Shown piece by piece: positions 1 through 7,758 of a stretch of 46,021 bases of DNA. Position 1 is the stretch's first letter, and each line of letters starts with the position of its first letter. Under the pieces are notes generated by a model. That model saw nothing but the letters and a program-made list of their open reading frames with translations. It was not told the origin of the DNA and made no database searches. The DNA comes from an uncultured Acetatifactor sp. Its GTDB lineage: Bacteria; Bacillota; Clostridia; Lachnospirales; Lachnospiraceae. A program made the position numbers and the translations under genes. The stretch spans positions 1 to 46,021 of the forward strand of contig CAJUSI010000043.1 in assembly GCA_910589035.1 (NCBI GenBank), read 5' to 3'.

Positions 1-152
1 TGTTTTGGGTTGTCTCTTTTTAGACTTCTCGTCCTCTGAAATTCTCTTTCCCTCACCGGTTCCCCGGCTCGGCTGTTTGGAATTTTCAGGGCTGCATTAC
101 TGTTTATTTGTCAAGGTTCCTGTATCGGCGCTTCTGTATTCGGACCGCCGAA

Positions 153-241
153 CGGAGAAGGAGGGATTTGAACCCTCGCGCCGCTATTAACGACCTGCAC
201 CCTTTCCAGGGGTGTCCCTTCGACCTCTTGGGTACTTCTCC
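153..241 (-). tRNA. tRNA-Ser (anticodon GGA)
   Basis: An 89-nt cloverleaf on the minus strand. The 7-bp acceptor stem pairs GGAGAAG (235-241) with CTTCTCC (154-160), with a G discriminator at 153. The anticodon arm has loop CTGGAAA, giving anticodon GGA. The long variable arm and the GGTTCAAATCC T-loop are typical of class II tRNA-Ser. No CCA is encoded. It lies 61 nt downstream of a second tRNA-Ser and is probably co-transcribed with it from the promoter at 419-447. Confidence 0.96.
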
Positions 242-302
242 AGGCAAGCAGATTTCCTGCTCTTCTATCTTATCATCGGGGTGTTTCCAACCGTCCCCCA
301 AG

Positions 303-388
303 CGGAGAGAGTGGGATTCGAACCCACGCGCCCTTGCGGACAAACGGTTTTCAAGACCGCCTCGTTATGACCACTTCGATATCTCTCC
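303..388 (-). tRNA. tRNA-Ser (anticodon UGA)
   Basis: An 86-nt class II tRNA on the minus strand. The acceptor stem pairs GGAGAGA (382-388) with TCTCTCC (304-310), with a G discriminator at 303. The anticodon loop CTTGAAA gives anticodon UGA. The T-arm loop GGTTCGAATCC and a long variable arm are present. It is the first gene of a two-tRNA serine unit; its 5' end is about 30 nt downstream of a very good sigma-A promoter. Confidence 0.96.
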
Positions 389-418
389 AAGCGAGCCGTT
401 TCCTCAACGGCAAGGGAT

Positions 419-447
419 ATTTTATCAAAAAGATTGAAATGTGTCAA
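419..447 (-). promoter_or_regulatory. Sigma-A promoter of the tRNA-Ser pair
   Basis: On the minus strand a perfect -35 box TTGACA (442-447) is followed by a 17-nt spacer and a -10 box TAAAAT (419-424). Transcription would start about 412, just upstream of the tRNA-Ser(UGA) 5' end at 388. It sits between the ispD stop (476) and the tRNAs, so the tRNAs need not depend on ispD transcription. Confidence 0.85.
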
Positions 448-475
448 CAGCTTTTTGAAAATATTTTCATATTTT

Positions 476-1270
476 TTACGCGGACTTTTCTGCTGCTTTG
501 TCTCCGGCCTTTTTTTCCGGTTTTTCTGCCCTTTCAGCACAGATGCCTTCCGCGGTTCTTATATCTTCCGGCGTGGTTATTTTGATATTTTCATAAGAAG
601 ACTCCACCAGCTTCACCGGAACCTTCAGCATGTTCTCCAACACCATGGCGTCATCCGTCATGGGTATGTGTTCCTCTCCCTTCTGCCGCCCCTGCGACGC
701 TTCAAACAGTCTGCAGTATGCCTCCGTAATCAGCGCCGTCTCAAAGACCTGCGGCGTCTGTACCGCCCACAGACGCTTTCGCTCCGGCGTCTGGGCTACA
801 AATCCGGACTCATCAGCGATCTTAATGGTATCTTTCACCGGAACAGCGGCCACACAGGCGCGATATCGGCATACCTGCTCATACAGGGATTCCAGCAGAG
901 CTTCCGTGACAAAGGGCCTGGCCCCGTCGTGAATAAATACATAACCGTCCCCATTCGGGGCCTTCATGCCTTCCGTCGCCATGGCGCACAGAGCGTTATA
1001 AACGGATTCGCTGCGTTCCCTTCCGCCTGCCACCACCAGGCTCACTTTACGTAAATTATATTTTCCCAATATTTCCCGGCGCACATAGGGGATGTCCTCC
1101 GCCCCCGTCACCAGGACGCAGTCGTCGATCACACGGGACTGCTCCACCGCATGCAGGGAATACCAGATGAGAGGTTTGCCGTCCAGCAGCATAAACTGCT
1201 TTGCGGTGCTGCTCTTCATGCGGCTTCCGCTCCCCGCCGCCAGCACAACGGCGGTACATCTTTTCTTCAT
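476..1270 (-). CDS. ispD: 2-C-methyl-D-erythritol 4-phosphate cytidylyltransferase
   Basis: Encodes a 264-residue IspD, which joins CTP to MEP to give CDP-ME in the non-mevalonate isoprenoid pathway (cytosolic). Visible signatures: the nucleotide-binding AAGSGSRM loop near residues 11-18 with a following Lys in STAKQF, the HDGARPF motif, AAVPVKDTIK, WAVQTPQVF, and MTDDA. The C-terminus carries an extra Lys/Glu/Ala tail. The open frame runs upstream to about 1459, but that part is translated minisatellite. The start at 1270 has GGAGGGAAGAGGACGG directly before ATG and gives the normal family length. It is the last protein gene before the tRNA-Ser pair, 317 nt downstream of tsaD. Confidence 0.95.
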   Translation of the reverse strand: MKKRCTAVVLAAGSGSRMKSSTAKQFMLLDGKPLIWYSLHAVEQSRVIDDCVLVTGAEDIPYVRREILGKYNLRKVSLVVAGGRERSESVYNALCAMATEGMKAPNGDGYVFIHDGARPFVTEALLESLYEQVCRYRACVAAVPVKDTIKIADESGFVAQTPERKRLWAVQTPQVFETALITEAYCRLFEASQGRQKGEEHIPMTDDAMVLENMLKVPVKLVESSYENIKITTPEDIRTAEGICAERAEKPEKKAGDKAAEKSA

Positions 1271-1357
1271 CCGTCCTCTTCCCTCCTTCCGCGCTCCCTT
1301 TGCTATCATCGCCTCAAACATTCCCCGCCAGGCTTCCGGGTATTTACCTCCTGCTGT

Positions 1358-1540
1358 CGATCCCCGCACCATTTCTTCACGGCACAGACTCAAACTGCAC
1401 CGATTCCTGCACCATTCCTCACAGCACAGACCCAGGCTGCAGGCCGATCCCCGTACCATTCCTCACGGCACAGACCCAGGTTACAGTCCGCTCTCCACCC
1501 CAATTCTTCACGGCACAGACTCAAGTTCAGACCGTTCCTC
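1358..1540. repeat. Degenerate tandem repeat (~45 bp unit) between tsaD and ispD
   Basis: Four imperfect copies of a 43-47 bp unit begin near 1368, 1411, 1455 and 1502. The shared core on the plus strand is ATTCCTCACGGCACAGACCC, often preceded by CGATCCCCGTACC. The unit length is not always a multiple of three and no RBS-linked start is seen, so I read it as non-coding. It fills most of the 317-nt gap (1271-1587) that holds no gene. Confidence 0.8.
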
Positions 1541-1587
1541 CGCAGCAAAGCTGCAGAAATCCGGATACAGTAAGAATCCCGATACAT

Positions 1588-2613
1588 TCAAAGCTTCAAT
1601 CCCGGAACCGCATTCAAATCATACCCGCTTCGGACTCCCCTGATATATTCATAATATCCTGCCGTACCGATCATGGCTGCATTGTCCGTACAATAAACGG
1701 GGGAAGGGCAGAAGAACCGGATCCCCCTGACCAGGCACTCTTTCTCCAAAGATGCCCGCAGAGCGGAATTGGCGGCAACACCCCCTGCCATGGCAAATTT
1801 GTCATAGCCAAACTCCGCCACTGCATGCATGGAATGCTCCGTCAGTACATCGATTACCGCTTTCTGAAAGGAGGCCGCCACATCCGCCTGACAGAAGCTC
1901 TCTCCCTTCATCCGGCAGGAATTCAGATAATTCAGCACTGCCGATTTCAAGCCGCTGAAACTGAAGTCATACGCATTGTCCGCCACTTTTGCCCTGGGAA
2001 ACGCGATTGCATGAGGATTCCCCTCCCTGGAAATCCTGTCAATTTTGGGTCCTCCCGGATAGCCGAGCCCGATGGCGCGCGCCACCTTGTCAAAGGCCTC
2101 TCCCGCCGCATCGTCCCTGGTTCGGCCAATGGTCTCATACACTCCGTAATCCTTCACCGCCACCAGATGAGAATGTCCTCCTGATGCCACCAGGCAGACA
2201 AAGGGCGGCTCCAGCTCCCTGTGCTCAATGTAGTTGGCACTGATATGCCCGCTGATATGGTGAACCCCTACCAGGGGAAGGCCCGATGCAAAGCTGATCG
2301 CCTTGGCTTCCGACACGCCCACCAGCAGCGCGCCTACCAGCCCCGGACCACAGGTGACTGCGATGGCCGAAAGGTCTGCAAGCGTCACCTTTGCCTGTCT
2401 CATCGCTTCCTCTATCACCTGGTTGATTTTTTCAATATGCTTTCTGGAAGCAATTTCAGGCACCACGCCGCCATACTGCATATGCAGCGCGATTTGGGTA
2501 TAAATAACATTTGACAGCACCTCCCTGCCGTTTTTCACCACGGAAGCCGCTGTCTCATCACAGGATGTCTCGATCCCAAGGATCAGGACATCCTCTTTTC
2601 TATGCTGATCCAA
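1588..2613 (-). CDS. tsaD: tRNA N6-adenosine threonylcarbamoyltransferase TsaD
   Basis: A 341-residue TsaD (Kae1/Qri7 family), the catalytic subunit that transfers threonylcarbamoyl from TC-AMP to A37 of ANN-decoding tRNAs (t6A). The ASKHA fold start ILGIETSCDETAASVV, the metal-binding histidines H119 and H123 in HHISGH, the CGPGLVGALLVG loop and the C-terminal TDNAAMIG motif are all present. Length matches the family. Its partners TsaB and TsaE are encoded 2.5-4.7 kb away on the same strand. The preceding anchored protein ends 21 nt upstream of this start, suggesting one transcript. Confidence 0.97.
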   Translation of the reverse strand: MDQHRKEDVLILGIETSCDETAASVVKNGREVLSNVIYTQIALHMQYGGVVPEIASRKHIEKINQVIEEAMRQAKVTLADLSAIAVTCGPGLVGALLVGVSEAKAISFASGLPLVGVHHISGHISANYIEHRELEPPFVCLVASGGHSHLVAVKDYGVYETIGRTRDDAAGEAFDKVARAIGLGYPGGPKIDRISREGNPHAIAFPRAKVADNAYDFSFSGLKSAVLNYLNSCRMKGESFCQADVAASFQKAVIDVLTEHSMHAVAEFGYDKFAMAGGVAANSALRASLEKECLVRGIRFFCPSPVYCTDNAAMIGTAGYYEYIRGVRSGYDLNAVPGLKL

Positions 2614-2634
2614 ATTTCTCTCTTCTCCTGCCTT

Positions 2635-3216
2635 TCAGTTTTCCTCCAGGCTGACATTCTCAGCCCTGTCCCAGCCGTATATCTTCCAGCGTCTGTTCTC
2701 ATCCCGGCGCAGCAGATATACCATCCGCTCCATACCGCTTTTGCCCTTCTCCATCACGGTATATGTACAATATATTCTTGCAAACTCATAGCCGTCCTGG
2801 CTAAATGTATCCACATTGGCGCTGGAAGCCACGGTGGCGCTGAGAATCTTCCGCTCTTCCTCCCTGAAAGCGGCAACCTCCGCCTTCAGAAGCAGCAGAT
2901 TATCCGCCTCACTGTTTGCCTCCAGCAATTCCGCATCGTAGAGTTCCCTTGTCTTACGCCCAAGCTGTTCGATGTCCTCCTCGGTGCATTCTTCATTATA
3001 GATGCATTTCTGAATCTCCGCAAAAAACTTGACCACTTCCTTGACCGTGGGCGGATAATTGTTCTGCAGATCCCTGCTTAAGACCCGCTGCACCTCCGTC
3101 ATGCTCACGTCCATGTTCCTGTCCCGGGACTTGCCCGACAAAAAAGCATACAAGCCCACTATGCCGATGATAATGCCCAGAAATACGATTGCTCCGATTG
3201 TAGTGGATTTTTTCAT
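2635..3216 (-). CDS. Membrane-anchored protein of unknown function
   Basis: A 193-residue protein with a short positive N-terminus (MKKSTT) and one hydrophobic segment at about residues 7-27, so it is probably a single-pass protein with an extracellular C-terminal domain. The remainder is Glu-rich and helical to about residue 115, then mixed strands with RIYCTYTV and RRWKIYGW. The latter pattern resembles small NTF2-like extracytoplasmic domains, but this is an impression only. It lies between rnz and tsaD with 15- and 21-nt gaps and is therefore probably co-transcribed with them. I do not recognise a characterised family. Confidence 0.85.
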   Translation of the reverse strand: MKKSTTIGAIVFLGIIIGIVGLYAFLSGKSRDRNMDVSMTEVQRVLSRDLQNNYPPTVKEVVKFFAEIQKCIYNEECTEEDIEQLGRKTRELYDAELLEANSEADNLLLLKAEVAAFREEERKILSATVASSANVDTFSQDGYEFARIYCTYTVMEKGKSGMERMVYLLRRDENRRWKIYGWDRAENVSLEEN

Positions 3217-3231
3217 ACCCTTCTCCTGCCG

Positions 3232-4143
3232 CTATTCTTCGTCAAAATTTAATTCAACGGTTCTGCCGTCCCTGGCAGCGATGGTATTCGGAAAAATCTT
3301 CTTTACATCGCCCAGGTACTCTTCCGGATGAGTCAGAGAGGGACTGTAATGGGTCAGCCACAGCTGGGGAACGCCGGCGGCCCTGGCCAGCTTCGCCGCC
3401 TCGTACATGGTCATATGCTTATTCTCCCTGGCCTTCGCCAGTTTGTCCGGTTCACCGTACATCCCCTCCAGGATCAGCAGATCGGAGCCGGCCGCATTGG
3501 CCGCTATGGAGTCCACCGGCCTGGTATCCGTGCAGTAGGTAACCTTCAGCCCCTTTCGCGGAGCCCCGAGAACCATGTCCGGAGTGTATACCATACCGTC
3601 CTGCGAGACAGTCTCCCCCTTCTGCAGTCTGCTCCACAGCTTCAGAGGAATCTGCTGCTGCAGCGCCCGATCCCTGTCAAAGCGCCCGCCCCTCTCAACC
3701 ATCAAACTATATCCATAGCATACCACACTATGGTTCACTTTGAAAGCTTTCATTTGAAATCCGTCAAAAGAAAATTTCTCTTCCTCCTGGGCAATCTCCC
3801 TGCACTGGATTTCGAAGGGCAGTTCCGGGGCAATCACCCGCAGAGCATTCACCACCCGGACCAGGCCTTTGGGACCGATCAGCAGAAGCGGCTCCCTCCG
3901 CTCGGCGTTCCCCATGGTGAGAAGCATACCCGGCAGTCCGCTGATATGGTCGGCATGATAATGGGTAAAACAGATAATGTCTATGGGATTCGGACTCCAT
4001 CCCTTTTCCCGGAGCGCAATCTGCGTTCCCTCCCCGCAATCAATCAATATGCTTTTTCCGTTATATCGAAGCATCAGCGAAGTGAGCCACCGATAAGGCA
4101 GGGGCATCATGCCTCCCGTTCCCAGCAGACTAACATCCAACAT
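3232..4143 (-). CDS. rnz: Ribonuclease Z
   Basis: A 303-residue metallo-beta-lactamase-fold endonuclease that trims the 3' trailer of tRNA precursors, relevant for tRNAs lacking an encoded CCA such as those seen here. The Zn motif THYHADH gives H61, H63, D65 and H66. Further family motifs are the N-terminal LLGTGG, ILIDCGEGTQ, YCTDTRP and LTHYSPS, along with HMT in the exosite-side region. Length is normal for the short RNase Z form. Start at 4143 follows an AAAGGAAA-type site. A perfect inverted repeat lies in its 5' leader (4174-4204). Confidence 0.96.
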   Translation of the reverse strand: MLDVSLLGTGGMMPLPYRWLTSLMLRYNGKSILIDCGEGTQIALREKGWSPNPIDIICFTHYHADHISGLPGMLLTMGNAERREPLLLIGPKGLVRVVNALRVIAPELPFEIQCREIAQEEEKFSFDGFQMKAFKVNHSVVCYGYSLMVERGGRFDRDRALQQQIPLKLWSRLQKGETVSQDGMVYTPDMVLGAPRKGLKVTYCTDTRPVDSIAANAAGSDLLILEGMYGEPDKLAKARENKHMTMYEAAKLARAAGVPQLWLTHYSPSLTHPEEYLGDVKKIFPNTIAARDGRTVELNFDEE

Positions 4144-4173
4144 TTTCCGGTTTCCTTTTCTTTTACTTAATCA

Positions 4174-4253
4174 AGGAATTGTTGAAAAAATTTTAACAAT
4201 TCCTGCAAATTGCTTCGCAATCAGCGGGAAACAACTCTTAAAAAGTTATTTCC
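4174..4253. other. Inverted repeats upstream of rnz
   Basis: The 119-nt gap between the zinc-ribbon gene and rnz contains a perfect 10-bp inverted repeat, AGGAATTGTT (4174-4183) and AACAATTCCT (4195-4204), with an AT-rich loop. A second imperfect stem follows (GCGGGAAACAACT to AGTTATTTCCGC, about 4224-4255). On the minus strand neither stem is followed by a clean U-run. They could be a weak terminator or leader structure for rnz. Confidence 0.55.
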
Positions 4254-4262
4254 GCAGGATTT

Positions 4263-4511
4263 CTAAAGCATTTCCAATTCCTGCACTTCCTCCACGGGCA
4301 CAGCGAACTGCGCCGTTAAATCATCGTAGCAATCCTCGCATAAATCAAAATGGTGAACTGTACCATCCTTATGGCTGAAGTATCCGAAGGCTGCATCCCC
4401 CGTGAAGCAGAACTCCTTCAGATATCCGTTTTCCACTTTCAACTGTCTGCCGCATTTATTGCAGACCACCTTCATCAGCATCCTGTCCTGTCCATCCCCG
4501 TATCTGCGCAT
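4263..4511 (-). CDS. Small zinc-ribbon protein
   Basis: A protein of about 82 residues with two CxxC pairs: CNKCG near the N-terminus and CEDC about 40 residues later, expected to hold one structural zinc. The sequence between is GYFSHKDG and VHHFDLCEDCYDD, typical of short clostridial zinc-ribbon proteins of unknown role. The frame is open back to 4547. I chose the ATG at 4511, which is preceded by GGGAGAGAAAGGT; an internal ATG at 4475 (MKVVCNKC) is an alternative that would match shorter homologues. It lies 119 nt upstream of rnz. Confidence 0.75.
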   Translation of the reverse strand: MRRYGDGQDRMLMKVVCNKCGRQLKVENGYLKEFCFTGDAAFGYFSHKDGTVHHFDLCEDCYDDLTAQFAVPVEEVQELEML

Positions 4512-4691
4512 ACCTTTCTCTCCCTTCATGCATACTCCCACACACAAGCTGCCCGTCCGCCCATGTCAGCCCCGGAATCATCCTGCACTGTCCGCGCCGA
4601 TTCGCCGTCAGCGCCTGTCTGCCATGACCCGACTGTAATCATTATACTAGAAATATACATAAAATCGTCTGGTAATTAATGTCAAAACATT

Positions 4692-5129
4692 TTATCTGCG
4701 CCACATAATCAAAGCATCTTCCCTGGGCTTCTCGTAAAATCCGGGACGGATTCCCTCCGAACGGAAGCCGGCTTTTTCATAAATATGGATGGCCGGTACA
4801 TTGCTGGCGCGGACCTCCAGAGTGTATGCTTCCACCCCCATGCCGTCCCCTCTTTTTATCAGTTCACCCAGCATAGCCTGGGCAATTCCCAGATTCCGGT
4901 ACTGCCCTGCCACTACCACATTGTCGATATTCGCCTCATGGCAGATATTTGTAAATCCGCAGCAGCCGGCGATCCGGCCCTCAGCCAGCGCCACCAGATA
5001 AAAGCAGTAGGGATGCTTCAGCAGCTCCTTAAAATCCTGTTCCGACCAGGGCATGGAAAAAGCTTCCTCTTCTATCTGTGCCAGAGCTTTGGTATCCTCC
5101 TCCTGAAGCTCTCTGATCTGAATCTGCAT
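4692..5129 (-). CDS. rimI: Ribosomal protein S18-alanine N-acetyltransferase
   Basis: A 145-residue GNAT acetyltransferase that acetylates the N-terminal Ala of ribosomal protein S18. Visible are the N-terminal IRELQEEDTKALAQIEEEAF motif region, MPWSEQDF, the acetyl-CoA loop QYRNLGIA, and the terminal catalytic segment ASNVPAIHIYEKAGF with FYEKPREDALIM. It starts 7 nt after the tsaB stop, and the tsaE-tsaB-rimI order is the usual Firmicute arrangement, which supports RimI over a generic GNAT. A roughly 180-nt stretch without a gene follows before the zinc-ribbon gene. Confidence 0.93.
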   Translation of the reverse strand: MQIQIRELQEEDTKALAQIEEEAFSMPWSEQDFKELLKHPYCFYLVALAEGRIAGCCGFTNICHEANIDNVVVAGQYRNLGIAQAMLGELIKRGDGMGVEAYTLEVRASNVPAIHIYEKAGFRSEGIRPGFYEKPREDALIMWRR

Positions 5130-5136
5130 ACCAACC

Positions 5137-5844
5137 TCATTTCTGCTCCGCTTCCCGTTCCGCCTGACTCTTCCTTAAATATTCCGGGCTGTGCTCTGCC
5201 GCACTGACAGTTCTTCCCTGCCTGTAGTAGACTCCTCCCAGCGCCGCCACGCTGGCGGCGCGCTGTCTGTTATTGCATGCCGGGGCAAACGCATAGGGCA
5301 CATTGCATTTTTCGTTGATTATATTACGGTATACGGGTACACCGTCCCCCAGGAAAATCACGGGTCTGGCAAGCTCCGTAAGCTGCTCCATCAGCACCCC
5401 CACCTCCGCGGCTCCCTGGGGAATCACTGTCCGGAGGCAGAAGCTGTCCTGCGTGGGTATAAATTCGTAAGCCGCCCCGTACACCTGATTCCTCCTTGCG
5501 TCCATCAGCGGACACACCAGCCTGTCCGAACCGCACAGATTCCATGCAAGTCCTTCCAGCGTGGGCACCTCCACCAGGGGCTTGTTCAGGCCCAGGCCCA
5601 GGCCCTTTGCCGTGGCGGCCCCGATGCGAAGCCCCGTAAAAGAACCCGGACCCGAAGCGACGGCAATGGCGTCCAATGTATTCAAATCCAGTTCGATCAT
5701 ATTCCGCAGCTCGTCCAGCATGGGCAGAAGCGTCTGGGAATGTGTCTTTTTATAATTGGTGGTATACTCCGCCACCAGAATATCATCCTCCACCACAGCC
5801 ACGCCGGCCACCAGTCCTGAGCTGTCCAATCCCAATATTTTCAT
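5137..5844 (-). CDS. tsaB: tRNA threonylcarbamoyladenosine biosynthesis protein TsaB
   Basis: A 235-residue TsaB, the catalytically inactive ASKHA paralogue of TsaD that scaffolds the t6A complex. The N-terminus MKILGLDSSG, KKTHSQTLLPMLDEL, the highly conserved ASGPGSFTGLRIG segment and PLMDARRNQVYGA are all present. Its start overlaps the tsaE stop by 4 nt (5841-5844), implying translational coupling, and rimI follows 7 nt downstream. Length is normal. Confidence 0.97.
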   Translation of the reverse strand: MKILGLDSSGLVAGVAVVEDDILVAEYTTNYKKTHSQTLLPMLDELRNMIELDLNTLDAIAVASGPGSFTGLRIGAATAKGLGLGLNKPLVEVPTLEGLAWNLCGSDRLVCPLMDARRNQVYGAAYEFIPTQDSFCLRTVIPQGAAEVGVLMEQLTELARPVIFLGDGVPVYRNIINEKCNVPYAFAPACNNRQRAASVAALGGVYYRQGRTVSAAEHSPEYLRKSQAEREAEQK

Positions 5845-6308
5845 TTCTGTCTCCCCGCCCCCACCTTCTCCATGGTAATCCGGCGGTACTCAAATCCCTT
5901 CTCCGGATCCTTCTCAATGATAACGCGGATATAGCTGTCCGGCAGAATCTCTTCTATCAGGTCCGCCCATTCTATCAGGCAGACTCCCCGGCCGTAAAGG
6001 CAGTCCTCATACCCGATCTCGTCCATTTCCTCCGCATCGGCTATGCGGTACACATCAAAATGATACAGAGGCATACGTCCCTCCTCATAGATCTGCAGGA
6101 TCGTAAAGGTCGGACTGTTTACCGGCTCTTCGATCCCCAGTCCTCTGGCAAAGCCCTGGGTGAATACCGTCTTGCCCGTCCCCAGATCACCCGTCAGGGT
6201 ATAGACCTCGCCCGGGGCGCATGCCGCTCCCAGGCGCTCTCCCAGCGCAAAGGTTTCCTCCGGCGACCAGGTCTCCGCTTCTGTCTGCTCTCTTCTATCC
6301 TTTTCCAA
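5841..6308 (-). CDS. tsaE: t6A ATPase TsaE
   Basis: A 155-residue P-loop ATPase that drives TsaB-TsaD turnover in t6A synthesis. Walker A GDLGTGKT lies at residues 40-47, followed by FTQGFARGLGIEEPVNSPTF, YHFDVYRI and LIEWADLI. The predicted start is TTG at 6308, with the strong site GGAAGAGGAAGG about 8 nt upstream. No ATG or GTG is available further upstream, although the reading frame remains open for 48 codons to the stop of the preceding gene through an Ala/Glu-rich repeat. The N-terminal 15 residues are hydrophilic and unusual for TsaE. Confidence 0.95.
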   Translation of the reverse strand: MEKDRREQTEAETWSPEETFALGERLGAACAPGEVYTLTGDLGTGKTVFTQGFARGLGIEEPVNSPTFTILQIYEEGRMPLYHFDVYRIADAEEMDEIGYEDCLYGRGVCLIEWADLIEEILPDSYIRVIIEKDPEKGFEYRRITMEKVGAGRQK

Positions 6309-6331
6309 ATTGTTTTCCTTCCTCTTCCCTG

Positions 6332-6443
6332 CTCCCGCCGTTCCCGTTGCCGCTGCTTCTCTTTCCGGTGCCGTTTCTTCCGCTCCCGTTGCCGCTGCTT
6401 CCCTTTCCGGTGCCGCTTCTGCCGTCTCCGATGCCGTTGCTTC
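6332..6443. repeat. 42-bp tandem repeat in front of tsaE
   Basis: Two copies of a 42-bp unit start at about 6344 and 6386 (CCGTTGCCGCTGCTTC core on the plus strand), with a degenerate third partial copy near 6429-6443. In the tsaE frame on the minus strand it reads as an Ala/Glu/Thr/Gly-rich peptide with a 14-residue period and no stop codon. The gap 6309-6452 holds no other gene. Confidence 0.8.
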
Positions 6444-6452
6444 CCCGGCTTT

Positions 6453-6929
6453 TCAGGAACGTATCTTTACCTTCTTCGGCGGCATATGAGTGGAAATCAT
6501 CTCGATCACAGCCATCTTCTGATCTCCCAGCTGGCTCTTGGGAAAAAGAGTGGCGTTGACAGGGGATGTATAGAGAATGATACTCCTCCCCGTGGATACC
6601 GCCTTATACATATCCTCCCAGGCCAGTTTTTCCTGCGCCTCTCCCTGGGAGACGGTCAGCCCCTCCTCGTCCAGAAGATACTCCAACGGCTCCTGAAAAC
6701 CGGGATTGCTTAAAATCTGCTGCCTGCTTTTGAGAAACAGGCTCCAGGGCAGATACAGCAATATAACCACCCCAAAGACAAAATAAATCCACTGCTGCGT
6801 CATGAGCGCAAAGAGAATCAGAAGCGCGCCGAAGCAGCTTCCCACAATACCTGCCGGACTGTTGTAAGAATGCCTCAGCATATAATCATACAAATCCCCG
6901 GCCTCGATTTTTACAGTCAAATTAAGCAT
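6453..6929 (-). CDS. YcxB-like membrane protein
   Basis: A protein of about 158 residues. The N-terminus (LTVKIEAGDLYDYML) is followed by two closely spaced hydrophobic segments (about residues 26-42 and 46-64) and a C-terminal soluble domain with EGLTVSQGEAQEKLAWEDMYKAV, which matches the pattern of YcxB-family proteins. The function is unknown. The frame is open to 7106, into pstB, so I chose the ATG at 6929; an ATG at 6941 is nearly as good. Its stop TGA (6453-6455) is in the same frame as the downstream repeat and tsaE. Confidence 0.8.
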   Translation of the reverse strand: MLNLTVKIEAGDLYDYMLRHSYNSPAGIVGSCFGALLILFALMTQQWIYFVFGVVILLYLPWSLFLKSRQQILSNPGFQEPLEYLLDEEGLTVSQGEAQEKLAWEDMYKAVSTGRSIILYTSPVNATLFPKSQLGDQKMAVIEMISTHMPPKKVKIRS

Positions 6930-6993
6930 ACTGCCAACCATGCCTTTCCGTAATCTGTATGACATTTTACCCCAAAAATACCGAAAATGCAAG

Positions 6994-7749
6994 TCAAAAA
7001 CGCCCCGCAAGATAAGCTCCTGTCCTTTTATCCCGGGGACGGCAGAACAGATCGTCCGCCCTGCCGGCTTCCGCCAGCTCTCCCTCCCAGAAAAAGGCGG
7101 CGTCATCGGCCACCCTCACTGCCTGCTGCATATTGTGAGTCACCACCACCACTGTATATTTTCTTCCAAGGGCTTTCATCAGCTCCTCTATTTTCAGCGT
7201 GGATACGGGATCCAGAGCAGATGTGGGTTCGTCCATCAGCAATACCTCCGGCTCCACCGCCAGCGCTCTGGCAATACAGAGCCGCTGCTGCTGCCCGCCG
7301 GACAGTCCCAGGGCCGGTTTTCCCAGTCTGTCCTTCACCTCCTCAAATACGGCGGCCCCCCGCAGCGCCGTCTCCACGATTTCGTCCAGCTTCCTTCTCT
7401 CCCTGATTCCGTGCAGCCTGGGTCCGTAGGCAATATTGTCGTAAATGCTGAAAGGGAAGGGAACCGGCTGCTGAAAAACCATTCCCACCCGTTTGCGCAG
7501 CTGTGTGAGATCCGTTCTTTTATCATAGATATCCTCCCCGTCCAGAAGCACCCGGCCCTCTATGCGCACATTGTCAAGCAGATCGTTCATCCGATTGAGA
7601 CATTTTAAAAAGCTGGACTTTCCGCAGCCGCTGGGCCCCACCAGGGCTGTCACTCCGCTACTTCTGATTGCCAGATTGATATTTTTCAGGGCATGCTTCT
7701 TTCCATAATGGAGATTCAGATCGATTACCGATATCCTGGCGTTTTTCAT
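6994..7749 (-). CDS. pstB: Phosphate ABC transporter ATP-binding protein
   Basis: A 251-residue ABC ATPase that powers high-affinity phosphate import with PstA/PstC. Walker A GPSGCGKS is at 38-45, the signature LSGGQQQRLCIARAL is followed by Walker B VLLMDEPTSALD, and the H-loop is VVVTHNMQQAVR. The Q-loop region has MVFQQPVPFPFSIYDNIAYG, diagnostic of PstB. It lies 9 nt after pstA. No phoU follows; the next gene is the YcxB-like protein. Confidence 0.96.
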   Translation of the reverse strand: MKNARISVIDLNLHYGKKHALKNINLAIRSSGVTALVGPSGCGKSSFLKCLNRMNDLLDNVRIEGRVLLDGEDIYDKRTDLTQLRKRVGMVFQQPVPFPFSIYDNIAYGPRLHGIRERRKLDEIVETALRGAAVFEEVKDRLGKPALGLSGGQQQRLCIARALAVEPEVLLMDEPTSALDPVSTLKIEELMKALGRKYTVVVVTHNMQQAVRVADDAAFFWEGELAEAGRADDLFCRPRDKRTGAYLAGRF

Positions 7750-7758
7750 TTTCCTTCC

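Noticed and set aside
1271..1459. N-terminal extension of IspD by 63 residues
   Set aside because: It translates tandem repeats; the ATG at 1270 has a strong RBS and gives the normal IspD length.
1358..1540. CRISPR-like array
   Set aside because: The copies are contiguous and degenerate, with no regular unique spacers and no cas genes nearby.
4641..4685. Promoter from TTGACA (4680-4685) and TATAAT (4641-4646) upstream of the zinc-ribbon gene
   Set aside because: The boxes are 33 nt apart and cannot form one sigma-A promoter; no good partner box was found for either.
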